The notes under the pieces: generated by a model
Told to the model about the DNA's origin: nothing
What the model saw: the letters and a program-made list of their open reading frames with translations, nothing else
Database searches by the model: none
Part shown: positions 41,862-50,605 of the stretch, piece after piece
Layout of the letters: each line of letters begins with the position of its first letter
How positions within the stretch are numbered: position 1 is the first letter of the stretch
Position numbers and translations under genes: made by a program
DNA from: Paenibacillus beijingensis
Lineage (GTDB): Bacteria; Bacillota; Bacilli; Paenibacillales; Paenibacillaceae
NCBI RefSeq assembly: GCF_000961095.1
Contig: NZ_CP011058.1
Coordinates: 3,685,501-3,749,500, forward strand
Direction: 5' to 3'
DNA length: 64,000 nt

Positions 41862-42854
41862 TCAATCTGTCACATATAATCGGCTCGTCTCCTCCCAAAT
41901 TTCTCCGGGTTCCAGTCCGAGCAGGCCGATCTCATCTTCCGGCAGATCAACATTCGGCGCATTGACGAGGCTGGTCTGCGGCTCCGGGCAGAAGTAGCCG
42001 CCCTTCGCGCCGTCGTTCCAAATCATCCATTGTTTGTAACCGGTTCCGACATCATATATAAGCTTGACACCTGTTCGGGTATCGATGAGCTCCATTCGAT
42101 TTCGCCCTTCTTGCGGTTCTGCTGTATAATGATTGTCCATCGGCTCGAAGAATGGAGACTGCTTGCCGTCCCGCATCTTCTCTTCACTTACGGAAAGCGG
42201 AAGCAGACTTAGGGTTGGAAGCATTCGCTCATTCATCTCCCAACGCTTGCCAACCGTCAGTTTGAAACGGTGATCATTCGGTGCGCTGCCCGGAACGAAG
42301 GGGGTATTGACCGCAGTGTGGAATGCAAGCAGACATGGCATCCTCTCGGCTCCATTGTTGCGAACAGTTACACGCTGCAACAACCCGTATTCACTTAACG
42401 AATAATGCAGCTTGATTGTGAAGGAATGAGGGAAGTAACGGTAAATCGGATGCAGCGGGTCGACCATCAGCTTGAGTGAGACCCGGCTCTCCTCATCGTC
42501 TGCCCCAAACTGCTCAACAGACCATGGAATGTTGTGCACAAATCCGTGAAGGTGATTGCTCTTATCCGGTTCGTTTACCGGAAATCGATAGGTTTGGCCG
42601 TTCCATGGGAACTTGCCGTCCTCGTAGCGGTTCGGCGGGAACAGCACCGGTATGCCGTGAACGATCGGACGCGCCTTAAATGTCTCCATTTCTTCCTGCT
42701 TCGGCTCTCTCAAGAACTTGTAGCCGTTCTCCGCATCGCGAAAAGCGATCAGATTCGCCCCGATATTCGGCAGCACTGCCGCTTCATAACGATGCGCACA
42801 CAGCCAAATCGCCTGTTCTCCGTAATAGTCGCCCGAATGAGCCTTGTTCACCAT
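41862..42854 (-). CDS. Aldose 1-epimerase-like (GalM superfamily) protein
   Basis: A 330-residue galactose-mutarotase-fold protein. IGANLIAFRDAENGYKFLRE opens the fold. PNRYEDGKFPWNGQTYRFP and NHLHGFVHNIPW hold the substrate-binding Asn/Arg and first His. MPCLLAFHTAVNTPFVPG carries the family's FHxxxN-like strand, and a late PNVDLPEDEIGLLGLEPGE includes the place of the catalytic Glu. It converts alpha and beta anomers of a sugar. It follows the importer and dehydrogenase genes on the same strand. AAGGAGAG lies before the ATG at 42854. Confidence 0.85.
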   Translation of the reverse strand: MVNKAHSGDYYGEQAIWLCAHRYEAAVLPNIGANLIAFRDAENGYKFLREPKQEEMETFKARPIVHGIPVLFPPNRYEDGKFPWNGQTYRFPVNEPDKSNHLHGFVHNIPWSVEQFGADDEESRVSLKLMVDPLHPIYRYFPHSFTIKLHYSLSEYGLLQRVTVRNNGAERMPCLLAFHTAVNTPFVPGSAPNDHRFKLTVGKRWEMNERMLPTLSLLPLSVSEEKMRDGKQSPFFEPMDNHYTAEPQEGRNRMELIDTRTGVKLIYDVGTGYKQWMIWNDGAKGGYFCPEPQTSLVNAPNVDLPEDEIGLLGLEPGEIWEETSRLYVTD

Positions 42855-42948
42855 TGTCTCTATCTCTCTCCTTATATCTAAAACTTCCTCATCTAGTTCA
42901 ATTGACTTTATCGCAGTAAAAGCCAGGTACGCTGTACGTTCTGACTAA

Positions 42949-43971
42949 TCAAGTCATGCGCACAATTTTTCCGCTTGTCTGGGATTCGAATGCCGCCAGA
43001 ACGACTTTAAGCGAACGAAGACCTTCTTCCCCTGGTATGGGCGGCGGAGTTTGCGTCAGGATGCTGTCGATAAAGGCGTCAATAATCCCGCTCGATTGCT
43101 GTCCGGCATTGGTCGCGATATCGTCCGCTCTATATCGTTCGACCGTTCCGTCCCTCATTTCAAGAATAATCTGGTCTTCAGGATGTGTTCCGACTTTCAT
43201 CACGCCGTTTTCGCAATAGAGTACCGTGCTGTTATCAGCTTCTCCGTAATAGGTCCAACTGGCAGCAAGCGAACCCATGGCCCCCCCTTTCATTCGCAGG
43301 ATGCAAATGGCATTGTCGTCTAAATCCGTGCCTCCCTTATGAATGGTTCCAACAAATGAGGCAACCTCCGATACCTCGTCATTCAGCAGCCAGCGTATCA
43401 AATCCGCCTTATGAACGCCCAAGTCAGCCGTAACGCCCATAATCGCTTTGTCCTTGCTATAAAACCAAGTTCCGTTCCCTTCCACGCTCCAGTTTTCAGG
43501 TCCGGAATACCCGAAGGAAGTACGAAACGTCAACACTTTCCCTAAACGGCCGGAATCTACTAGTTCTTTTGCCCTTACATGCTCGGGCATCATTCTTTGG
43601 TTCTGAGCCACCATAAGATAAACACCCTTCGCGCGTGCCGCATCAATCATCGCCAACGCCTCCGCTTCTGTTGAAGCGATCGGTTTCTCAACCAGAACGT
43701 GTGCCCCAGCTTCAGCCACTGCTATCGCTGTCCTTGCATGCAACGAATTTGGCGTGCACACGCTTACGGCATCTGGGTGCTCCTGTTTCAGCATCGTTTC
43801 GTAATCCGAGTATGCCCGTCCTTTGTAAGTTTCTGCATATTGTTTCGCACGCTCGATATTAGGATCGCAAAACGCCACGATTTCAACATTTGGATTCGCA
43901 GCATATTCTGGAATATGGCGAAGTCTGGAAATCGCACCGCATCCGATAACCGCAACTTTGAGTTTGTTCAT
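42949..43971 (-). CDS. Gfo/Idh/MocA-family oxidoreductase of the second importer operon
   Basis: A 340-residue sugar dehydrogenase. Its Rossmann start is KLKVAVIGCGAISRLRHIPE, then VSVCTPNSLHARTAIAVAE, and the catalytic lysine in VLVEKPIAS. Further on GVTADLGVHKADLIRWLL gives the family's Asp/His pair. It probably oxidises the imported sugar at a ring hydroxyl. It follows the permease genes by about 75 bases, across a tract of ten C's on its own strand. GGAGCC precedes the ATG. Confidence 0.9.
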   Translation of the reverse strand: MNKLKVAVIGCGAISRLRHIPEYAANPNVEIVAFCDPNIERAKQYAETYKGRAYSDYETMLKQEHPDAVSVCTPNSLHARTAIAVAEAGAHVLVEKPIASTEAEALAMIDAARAKGVYLMVAQNQRMMPEHVRAKELVDSGRLGKVLTFRTSFGYSGPENWSVEGNGTWFYSKDKAIMGVTADLGVHKADLIRWLLNDEVSEVASFVGTIHKGGTDLDDNAICILRMKGGAMGSLAASWTYYGEADNSTVLYCENGVMKVGTHPEDQIILEMRDGTVERYRADDIATNAGQQSSGIIDAFIDSILTQTPPPIPGEEGLRSLKVVLAAFESQTSGKIVRMT

Positions 43972-44036
43972 TTGAATTGGCTCCTTTGATTTTTTTGTAA
44001 TCAGGTTTATATTCCAGATTCATTTAACGGCACAAC

Positions 44037-44046
44037 GGGGGGGGGG
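44037..44046. repeat. Homopolymer of ten G (plus strand)
   Basis: Ten consecutive G's lie directly after the stop codon of the MalG-type permease gene (C's on its strand), between that gene and the oxidoreductase gene. It is outside the coding sequence. Confidence 0.95.
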
Positions 44047-44859
44047 TCACCCTTTGTTGGCACCGGAAGTCAGGCCGGCGACCAGGAAACGCTGCAGAGA
44101 CATGAACAAAACTACGATGGGGATAGAAACCAGTACGGCACCTGCCGCAAATGTTGTAAATTCCGTCGATTGCCTGCTGTTCACCATGTTCCACAGCCCG
44201 ACTGCAAGCGTCCGTTTCTCTTCCGTACGTATGATCAACTGTGCAAAAATGAAGTCGGAGAACGTTTCAATAAAGATCATAAGGCTGACAAAAGTCAGCA
44301 ACGGCCTTGTCAAGGGAAGCATGATGCGGACGAAAACGGTCCATTGACCGGCTCCGTCAATTCTTGCTGCTTCTTCCAAACTTTTCGGAAGCGTATCAAA
44401 GTAGCCTTTAGCAAAAAAATTATGGGTCAGTACGGCACTTGAACTATAAACAAGAATCAGCGCCCAATGATTATCGAGCAAATTGATTTGCAAAAGTAAA
44501 ATGTATACCGCGATCATGGCCATGAATCCGGGAAACATGTGAAGCACAAGAAGCATGTTCATCGTTATTTTTCTTCCCGCAAACCGGTGCCGGGATATAG
44601 TGTATGATGTCAGCAGCACGAATAACGTTCCGATCAGCATCGAGATCACGGCGATTTTCAGCGAATTCATGAACCACAACGAATAATCGGTATTAAGGAA
44701 TAAGTTCCGGTAATGCTCCAGTGTGAACGTTTCCGGAATCAACGTTTCGCTGAACAAACTGTTCCCTGTTTTCAAGGAAGACAGGACGATCCATAAAGCA
44801 GGATAAATGCCAATGATCGACAAGATGACCAGCGCGGTATAGCTAATGAAGGCTTTCAT
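44047..44859 (-). CDS. ABC sugar permease, MalG type
   Basis: A 270-residue, six-helix permease. It opens with a first helix IGIYPALWIVLSSLKTGNSL. The EAA loop is KSLEEAARIDGAGQWTVFVR at about 150-170, and the end is SLQRFLVAGLTSGANKG, the normal MalG end with ANKG. The start overlaps the preceding MalF-type gene by four bases. Together they make the membrane channel of a maltose-type importer. The ATPase is not encoded nearby. Confidence 0.93.
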   Translation of the reverse strand: MKAFISYTALVILSIIGIYPALWIVLSSLKTGNSLFSETLIPETFTLEHYRNLFLNTDYSLWFMNSLKIAVISMLIGTLFVLLTSYTISRHRFAGRKITMNMLLVLHMFPGFMAMIAVYILLLQINLLDNHWALILVYSSSAVLTHNFFAKGYFDTLPKSLEEAARIDGAGQWTVFVRIMLPLTRPLLTFVSLMIFIETFSDFIFAQLIIRTEEKRTLAVGLWNMVNSRQSTEFTTFAAGAVLVSIPIVVLFMSLQRFLVAGLTSGANKG

Positions 44860-46166
44860 CCAATCATATCCTCCTCATTATAAGAGCGGGTGCGCCGATA
44901 ATAGAAAATGGACAGGGAAGCGATAATGACAAAAATGATGATGCCAATAACGGATGCCAAATTGTATTGCTGATTGCTCAGAGTCAATTTATAGAGCCAG
45001 GTTACAAGTAAATCCGTGTCCCCGGCATACTGGTAATTCGGATTTACGGGTCCGCCATTAGTCAGCAGGTAGATCATGTTGAAGTTGTTGATGTTGTTCG
45101 CAAACTGCATGATGATGATGGGAGTCGTTGAAAAAAGCACAAGCGGCAGTGTGATGTGCCGAAACTTCTGTCTTGGTCGAGCCCCATCTATCTCGGCTGC
45201 TTCATACAAGTCTCTTGGAATAGTGACCAAAATGCCTGATATCAAAATCATGGAAACCGGTATGCCAATCCACAAATTAACCAGTAAAACCGTAACTTTA
45301 GCCCAGAATGGGTCGGTAAGCCAAGGCAAGCCATTCATGCCCAGCATCTTCAAATATTCGTTAATCGGACCAAACTTGTTGTTAAACAGGTTTCGCATCA
45401 TAAGCAAGGAGACAAGAGTTGGGATGGCAATCGGCACAATGAGGATGGCGCGCCACATTTTTTTAAATCGGACGAATGGTTGATGAATCAGCATGGCCAC
45501 AAACATACCGCCAAAATAACAGGAAAATGTTGCGATTACAGCCCAGACAATCGTCCAAATCAAGACGCCGACAAAAGTCGAACTCCACGATTTAAGTTGG
45601 ACCAGATTGAAGAAGTTGTCGAAGCCGACCCAATTGATCAAATTACCCGGCGGCAGAATCGGATCCGCATAGTTTGTAAATGCCAGCAGCGTGCTAAAAA
45701 TAATCGGAAGAACGGTCAAGAATAAAATCGATATAAATGGAAAAAGAAGCGTGATAAAGGGAAAATATTTATCCCTGAATGAACCGATCATGTGGAGGGG
45801 GGGAGCGATTGTTTCTTTCTCTTCCAACCTTCGGCCGTTGATATATGCATCCCGTACATTTAATACGTAGACGCTTATGATAAGCAGCAAAGCAAAAAAT
45901 GCGATCAGCCCTTGAACCATGAGGAAGATCGAGTGGTCGCCCTGTATTGTCACATAAAGTCCATTGACTTTTTGCCGGTGTGTCGGCGTAACGCCCAACG
46001 TAACCAGGCCTTTAAGCGTTGCGAAAATATTGGAAGAGCATCCAATGAGGACAGCCGCCCACGTGACTGCGAGCGGCAAGCCTTTGAACCACTGTCGATT
46101 GTACAATTGCCCAAAACCCATAAAAAGAATTGATAGCACAGTCGCCCGTAATGAATGTCTGTTCAT
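44856..46166 (-). CDS. ABC sugar permease, MalF type with an N-terminal extension
   Basis: A 436-residue MalF-type permease, about 130 residues longer at the N-terminus than simple permeases. That part has two extra helices and a GFGQLYNRQWFKGLPLA motif, common in Firmicutes maltodextrin permeases (MdxF type). The later part has LPIIFSTLLAFTNYADPILP, the EAA loop YEAAEIDGARPRQKFRHIT and a last helix before YYRRTRSYNEEDMIG. An 80-base gap with a hairpin separates it from the binding-protein gene. A maltodextrin-like substrate is likely but is not proved. Confidence 0.93.
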   Translation of the reverse strand: MNRHSLRATVLSILFMGFGQLYNRQWFKGLPLAVTWAAVLIGCSSNIFATLKGLVTLGVTPTHRQKVNGLYVTIQGDHSIFLMVQGLIAFFALLLIISVYVLNVRDAYINGRRLEEKETIAPPLHMIGSFRDKYFPFITLLFPFISILFLTVLPIIFSTLLAFTNYADPILPPGNLINWVGFDNFFNLVQLKSWSSTFVGVLIWTIVWAVIATFSCYFGGMFVAMLIHQPFVRFKKMWRAILIVPIAIPTLVSLLMMRNLFNNKFGPINEYLKMLGMNGLPWLTDPFWAKVTVLLVNLWIGIPVSMILISGILVTIPRDLYEAAEIDGARPRQKFRHITLPLVLFSTTPIIIMQFANNINNFNMIYLLTNGGPVNPNYQYAGDTDLLVTWLYKLTLSNQQYNLASVIGIIIFVIIASLSIFYYRRTRSYNEEDMIG

Positions 46167-46196
46167 TCGATTTTCACACCCTTTGCATGAAAGTGA

Positions 46197-46233
46197 GCGG
46201 GCTCACATAGGATACAGCTCGTATGAAGCCCGC
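46197..46233 (-). terminator. Intercistronic hairpin between binding-protein and permease genes
   Basis: GCGGGCT (46197-46203) and AGCCCGC (46227-46233) are perfect complements, with further pairing inward (CACATA/TATG). No T run follows on the minus strand. Such hairpins between a malE-like and a malF-like gene usually protect the upstream message and leave less permease mRNA. Confidence 0.6.
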
Positions 46234-46249
46234 CGATTTTATGAAGGAG

Positions 46250-47566
46250 TTACTTTTTCAATTGCAATTTTTGCTTAATTGTTTCTACCGCAGTATCAAG
46301 CGTCGTTTTAGGATCGGCATCATTATTCCAGATGGAGACAAGCGCCCCATCCGTTGGCTCCCATACATAATCAAACTCTGGAATAGAAGGCATCGGATTG
46401 GAGTGAGTGAATTGCTGATAAAATCCACTGATGTAAGGATCTTGCTGAATGATCGGATCTTCTGCGGCTTCCGAATTGGCGGGTATGATACCGGTCATTT
46501 TATAATCCAGCAGTTGATTCTCTTTGCTGGTAGCAAAATGAGCAAATAAGCGCGCGGCATTCGGGTATTTGGAGTAAGCATTTACACAGTACGATTTCAC
46601 ACCCGAGAACGAGATGGATTGTTCGCCTGAGGGGAATTTCGGAAGGGAAACGACACCGAAATTGACTTTGTCGCGAAAACTGGAAATAGCCCATGGCCCA
46701 TCGATGTTGAAGGCCAATTTCCCTTGCTGGAACAACTGGCTTTTAACGTCTCCCGTTATGTCGCCGCTGTTCAGCGGAAGTGCGCTTTTCAATTTTTTGA
46801 AATAGGTAAGCCCTTTGATGGCGCCGTCGTTGTTCAAACCAATATCAGAAGTATCGGTATCCTCTTTGCCGAAAATGTAGCCTCCCAGGCTGGAATAAAA
46901 AATATAGGAGTAATAGAAACTTCCGAGATCCCACATGATCGTGTATTTGTTGTTAGTCGGATCATTAAACGTTTTGGAAAATTCGATAATATCTTCCCAT
47001 GTTGTTGGCGGACTTGGCACCAGGTCCTTGTTGTACAGCAATGCGTACGTTTCCACCGCTTTCGGGTAGCCGTATAACACCCCCTCGAATGTTGAAGCGG
47101 TAACGGCAGATTCTGTTGAAGAGGTACGTGTTTCCTCCTCAAAATAATCGTTGGGAAGAATCAGGCCTGCTTTTGCATTCAACCCGATATGGTCATGGGG
47201 CAGCGTGAGGATATCCGCCGCCAATCCGGCCGGACCATCCGTTGCAAGCCGATCGCTTTGCTCTTTATCGGCGCCTACTTCTTTGACGGTTACTGGGACG
47301 CCATACTGTTCCTCGAATTTTTTGCCAACCTCTTTGACAAACTCTAGCTGATCTTTGGTCTCCCACACAACCAGCTTTGCGCCTTCCTCAGTCTTCAACT
47401 CTTTTTTCATTTCTGTATTTGCCGAAGACGGTTGAGCATTTGTTTCCGTGCTCGAGGTTCCGTTGCCGCTCGAATTACCGTTGCCGTTGCTGCAAGCGTT
47501 CAATATCAAAACGAAAGTAAGCATTGCGGAGAATACCGGCAGCATCGTACGTTTCCATTTCATCAT
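46250..47566 (-). CDS. Maltose-type sugar-binding lipoprotein
   Basis: A 438-residue family-1 solute-binding protein of the MalE/MdxE type. The signal peptide ends LILNAC with Cys25 as lipid anchor, followed by a Gly/Asn/Ser linker. KLVVWETKDQLEFVKEVGKK and AADILTLPHDHIGLNAKAGL are close to maltose-binding proteins, as is GKLAFNIDGPWAI further on. The start may be the ATG at 47566 or the next codon. The upstream purine tract GGAAGGGGAAGG is the ribosome site. It heads the operon of permeases, oxidoreductase and epimerase and is divergent from the IclR/kinase/regulator genes. Confidence 0.93.
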   Translation of the reverse strand: MMKWKRTMLPVFSAMLTFVLILNACSNGNGNSSGNGTSSTETNAQPSSANTEMKKELKTEEGAKLVVWETKDQLEFVKEVGKKFEEQYGVPVTVKEVGADKEQSDRLATDGPAGLAADILTLPHDHIGLNAKAGLILPNDYFEEETRTSSTESAVTASTFEGVLYGYPKAVETYALLYNKDLVPSPPTTWEDIIEFSKTFNDPTNNKYTIMWDLGSFYYSYIFYSSLGGYIFGKEDTDTSDIGLNNDGAIKGLTYFKKLKSALPLNSGDITGDVKSQLFQQGKLAFNIDGPWAISSFRDKVNFGVVSLPKFPSGEQSISFSGVKSYCVNAYSKYPNAARLFAHFATSKENQLLDYKMTGIIPANSEAAEDPIIQQDPYISGFYQQFTHSNPMPSIPEFDYVWEPTDGALVSIWNNDADPKTTLDTAVETIKQKLQLKK

Positions 47567-48053
47567 CTGTTTTCACCTTCCCCTTCCTTTAGCCCGTACC
47601 TGATTCATTCATTACCAGTAAAGTGGATCAGCCGCTCATTTGAATTTCGTACAATCGTTTCCTTGAAATTAAAAATGGATTTAATAGTAATATTTTTATG
47701 TTAAATCCATGTCGATTTTGAAATAATCAAGATTATTTTCGACAGGGATGAATATTCATGAATACGCTGTGAGACTGTGTATTAATCATACGGCATTTAT
47801 CGAATTAGCCGTGACGACAGATATTTAGACATTTTTTATCTTTTATTTACTTCACTTTCTGTATGGATAAAAATTTTGACTTCTAATGGCATATATTATG
47901 ACGAAAAACCGGTATTCAATGTCGAAGATAGAAGCATTCGCAAACTGCTTGTCAACGAAATGTAAGGAATACTTCCAAATGATGCTATTGACTGTTTTGA
48001 TGACAGAAGGATATTCTATGTATAGAAAATTTAATTATGGAGGGAAAACTCAT
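47567..48053. promoter_or_regulatory. 487-base divergent control region with several inverted repeats
   Basis: Between the importer operon and the IclR gene. ATGGATTTAA and TTAAATCCAT (47675-47684 and 47701-47710) are perfect inverted repeats. Overlapping the second is an imperfect dyad from TGTCGA to TCGACA (47710-47744) with AAATAATC/GATTATTT in its middle. TGAATATTCA (47749-47758) is a perfect palindrome. These lie in an A/T-rich stretch suited to back-to-back promoters and are candidate sites for IclR or the AraC-type regulator. A frame open from 47886 joins the IclR gene but has no start signal. Confidence 0.6.
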
Positions 48054-48827
48054 ATGGCTGATGTTTCCCCATCGGTTGTGAAATCCGCCGATCGTGTTCT
48101 TGATATCTTTGAACTGCTGGCTCAGGAGAAGTCGCCTATGAGTTTAATGGATGTGGCGCGCAAACTCGACGTGCCTACAAGCAGCTTATATAAGCTGCTT
48201 CAGAATCTGCTCAGAAGGGGATACGTCACTACCAGCGCAAACGAGAAGCTATTCAGTCTTGGTCCCAAATTGTTTGAAACATGCTCTGCCTATTCGCACA
48301 ATATTAGTTTGACAGAAGAATTCCAGCGTATCTCGGAAGGTATCGCTGCAGAAATCAACGAGTCCGTCTATTTGTCCATTCTGGATGGGAAGCAAGTATT
48401 GTATATTGCAGAGAAACAAAGCGCGCATCCGATTCGCTTCGTTTCCCATATGGGGATGCGTTTGCCTGCCCACTCAACGGCGATGGGCAAGGTGCAGTTG
48501 AGCACAATGTCGGATTCTGAACTGAAGAATTTGTATAGCGATCACGAACTTGGGGCTTTGACCAGCCGGACCATAACGAAGATGGATGAACTATTACGAG
48601 AGGTGAATGTCATACGGAATGATGGCGTCGGCTTCAGTTATGGGGAAGCAGTGGATGGGGTTCAATGCGCGGCAGCACCGATTTTTAATGCGGAAGGACG
48701 TAGTATTGCCGCAATCAGCGTGTCCATACCGACAGTGAGGGTAACCCCGACATTGTGGGAACAAACGGTCGATGCGGTTAAGCGGGCTGCCCGTGCGATG
48801 AGTATCAAGATGCAGTATTTTTCATGA
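48054..48827 (+). CDS. IclR-family transcriptional regulator
   Basis: A 257-residue regulator. The N-terminal winged helix spans about residues 10-70 (SADRVLDIFELLAQEKSPMS, VARKLDVPTSSLYKLLQNLL, RRGYVTT). The effector domain follows with a typical RFVSHMGMRLPAHSTAMGKV and GVGFSYGEAVDGVQCAAAPI, where the Cys and neighbouring residues line the ligand pocket. GGAGGG lies before the ATG at 48054, which sets the start. Its stop overlaps the kinase gene by four bases. Such regulators sense small sugar-derived acids or aromatic acids. Placement suggests control of the divergent importer operon. Confidence 0.9.
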   Translation: MADVSPSVVKSADRVLDIFELLAQEKSPMSLMDVARKLDVPTSSLYKLLQNLLRRGYVTTSANEKLFSLGPKLFETCSAYSHNISLTEEFQRISEGIAAEINESVYLSILDGKQVLYIAEKQSAHPIRFVSHMGMRLPAHSTAMGKVQLSTMSDSELKNLYSDHELGALTSRTITKMDELLREVNVIRNDGVGFSYGEAVDGVQCAAAPIFNAEGRSIAAISVSIPTVRVTPTLWEQTVDAVKRAARAMSIKMQYFS

Positions 48828-50605
48828 AGCCGGCGCTTTTTCGCAGGTCGTACTGGAAATTGGTATCCTTCATTGTGTTGTCCGTCGTGTTAATGGTACC
48901 ACTTGTCTTTCAAAGTATCTGGATCAGCGTCGTTTCGAGCAGGACCATTGATCGCCTGTACGAGAATTCCGTATCCCGGCAGATTGAATCACTGGAGACC
49001 GTTCTCAACTTATACATGAACCAGTTGGAGGACTTTAGCCGCTCCATGTCGGCGGATGACGAGTTGTCCAGACTACTGAAGGATCAGAACCGAACGAATG
49101 GCGAAATGGTCGTTGCGATTAATGTTTTGTCTGAAAAATATCATCTGCGGATTCCCCTTAATGTACACATATTGGCGGCAGAAGGAAAGGTCTACAGCAA
49201 TTTTCCGCTCAATAATAGAGAAGAGAATCGATTAATGGAAACCGTGAAGAATTTCCCCTGGATGGAAAGCAACCTACAGATCGATCATATGGTTTTCTAT
49301 CAGGATTTCGCTCTTGATTACCACGAGCCGCCGACGGAAGGAAAGCAGCTGTATGTCAGCAAGAACATCGTCAGCGATGGCCGCTACTTGGGATTGCTTG
49401 TATTGCAGATGAATCATTCGCTCATTGAACGATTGCTGCTGAGAGCGAAGGCAACGAAAGAAACGACTGTTTTTCTCATGAATGACAAGGGACGGCTTCT
49501 TGTCGCCAGCGATTTGAACGAAACTCAATTATCACAGGCCTCTATCAATTCACAAGCCCTTATTCGGGATAAAAAGGCTACCAATGGAGCGCAGCGAGTG
49601 AGATGGAAAGGAGAGAACTACGAATTTTTCTATCAAGTGCTGCCGGAGCTGTCATGGACGTTCGTTGAACTGACGCCAAGCCACGTTCTTTATAGCGATA
49701 CAAACATTATCAAGCGTATCACGGTGATCACGCTCTTCTATTCGTTGCTTATAGCAACCGTGTTTTTCTTCCTTCTGACCCGAAAAATTACCGTGCCGCT
49801 GCAGCGGTTTTCCATGCTGGTGCGGCATATGCAGACCGGTCATCTTACCAGACGAATTAAGTACAAAGGATTGTATGAAGTGGAAGTGTTGGCGACAGGC
49901 ATCAACGCGATGCTTGATCGTATCCAAACTCAAATCGAAACGATACGGGAAGAAGAGAATAACAGACGCAAGTTGGAGGTGGATCGCCTCCAAGCGCAAA
50001 TCAGTCCTCATTTCGTGCAAAATTCGCTCATCTCGCTGCGATGGCTTGCTGAGGAGCAGAATGATCGGCCGCTTGTCGAAGCGCTCATTTCCCTCACGCA
50101 AATACTGGAATACTCCTTTCGGCAGCCGGATATCATTCTGGGGCCGCTACAGGATGAGCTGAATTATATACGCCACTACGTTCAGTTCCAGGAAGCGATT
50201 ATATGTAAACCGATTCAACTGATTTTACAAATCGAAGAAGCATGCAGACATATCCCAATTCCGAAAATGACGCTGCAACCCCTTGTTGAAAATGCGATTT
50301 TTCACGGTTTCAAAGGCTGGGACAAAAGGGAATCCGTGTTGACGATCACCGCCGAACGGTCCGAAAGAGGCTTGCGGCTGGTGATTTCCGACAATGGTAG
50401 AGGGATGACTGCTGATGAAACGGATGCTCTGAGAAGAGAGATAGCGCAGACAGTCGGGAAGCGCATCGGACTTGCCAATGTGGTGCAGCGGTTGAAATTA
50501 AATATGGGATTGGAATTCCGCTTCAATTTGGTGTCCGAGGCAGATGTCGGAACTGCGTTTGAATTTGACATCCCCATTCAAGTCGGTGAGGAGGCAGACT
50601 TATGA
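48824..50605 (+). CDS. YesM-type sensor histidine kinase, coupled to IclR and AraC regulators
   Basis: A 593-residue membrane kinase. Helix 1 is at about 12-34, the extracytoplasmic Cache-like domain at 38-295 (VFLMNDKGRLLVASD), helix 2 at about 297-318 and HAMP after VPLQRFSMLVRHMQ. The phospho-acceptor His is in AQISPHFVQNSLISL, with the unusual V-Q in place of L-Y. The N box is LQPLVENAIFHGF and the G1 box SDNGRGM. Four-base overlaps on both sides (with IclR and with the response regulator) tie the three proteins to one message. It probably senses the sugar imported by the divergent operon. Confidence 0.92.
   Translation: MKPALFRRSYWKLVSFIVLSVVLMVPLVFQSIWISVVSSRTIDRLYENSVSRQIESLETVLNLYMNQLEDFSRSMSADDELSRLLKDQNRTNGEMVVAINVLSEKYHLRIPLNVHILAAEGKVYSNFPLNNREENRLMETVKNFPWMESNLQIDHMVFYQDFALDYHEPPTEGKQLYVSKNIVSDGRYLGLLVLQMNHSLIERLLLRAKATKETTVFLMNDKGRLLVASDLNETQLSQASINSQALIRDKKATNGAQRVRWKGENYEFFYQVLPELSWTFVELTPSHVLYSDTNIIKRITVITLFYSLLIATVFFFLLTRKITVPLQRFSMLVRHMQTGHLTRRIKYKGLYEVEVLATGINAMLDRIQTQIETIREEENNRRKLEVDRLQAQISPHFVQNSLISLRWLAEEQNDRPLVEALISLTQILEYSFRQPDIILGPLQDELNYIRHYVQFQEAIICKPIQLILQIEEACRHIPIPKMTLQPLVENAIFHGFKGWDKRESVLTITAERSERGLRLVISDNGRGMTADETDALRREIAQTVGKRIGLANVVQRLKLNMGLEFRFNLVSEADVGTAFEFDIPIQVGEEADL

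Noticed and set aside
47886..48053. Upstream extension of the IclR protein by 56 residues
   Set aside because: The extension lacks a start signal, and GGAGGG marks the ATG at 48054, where the winged-helix domain begins.
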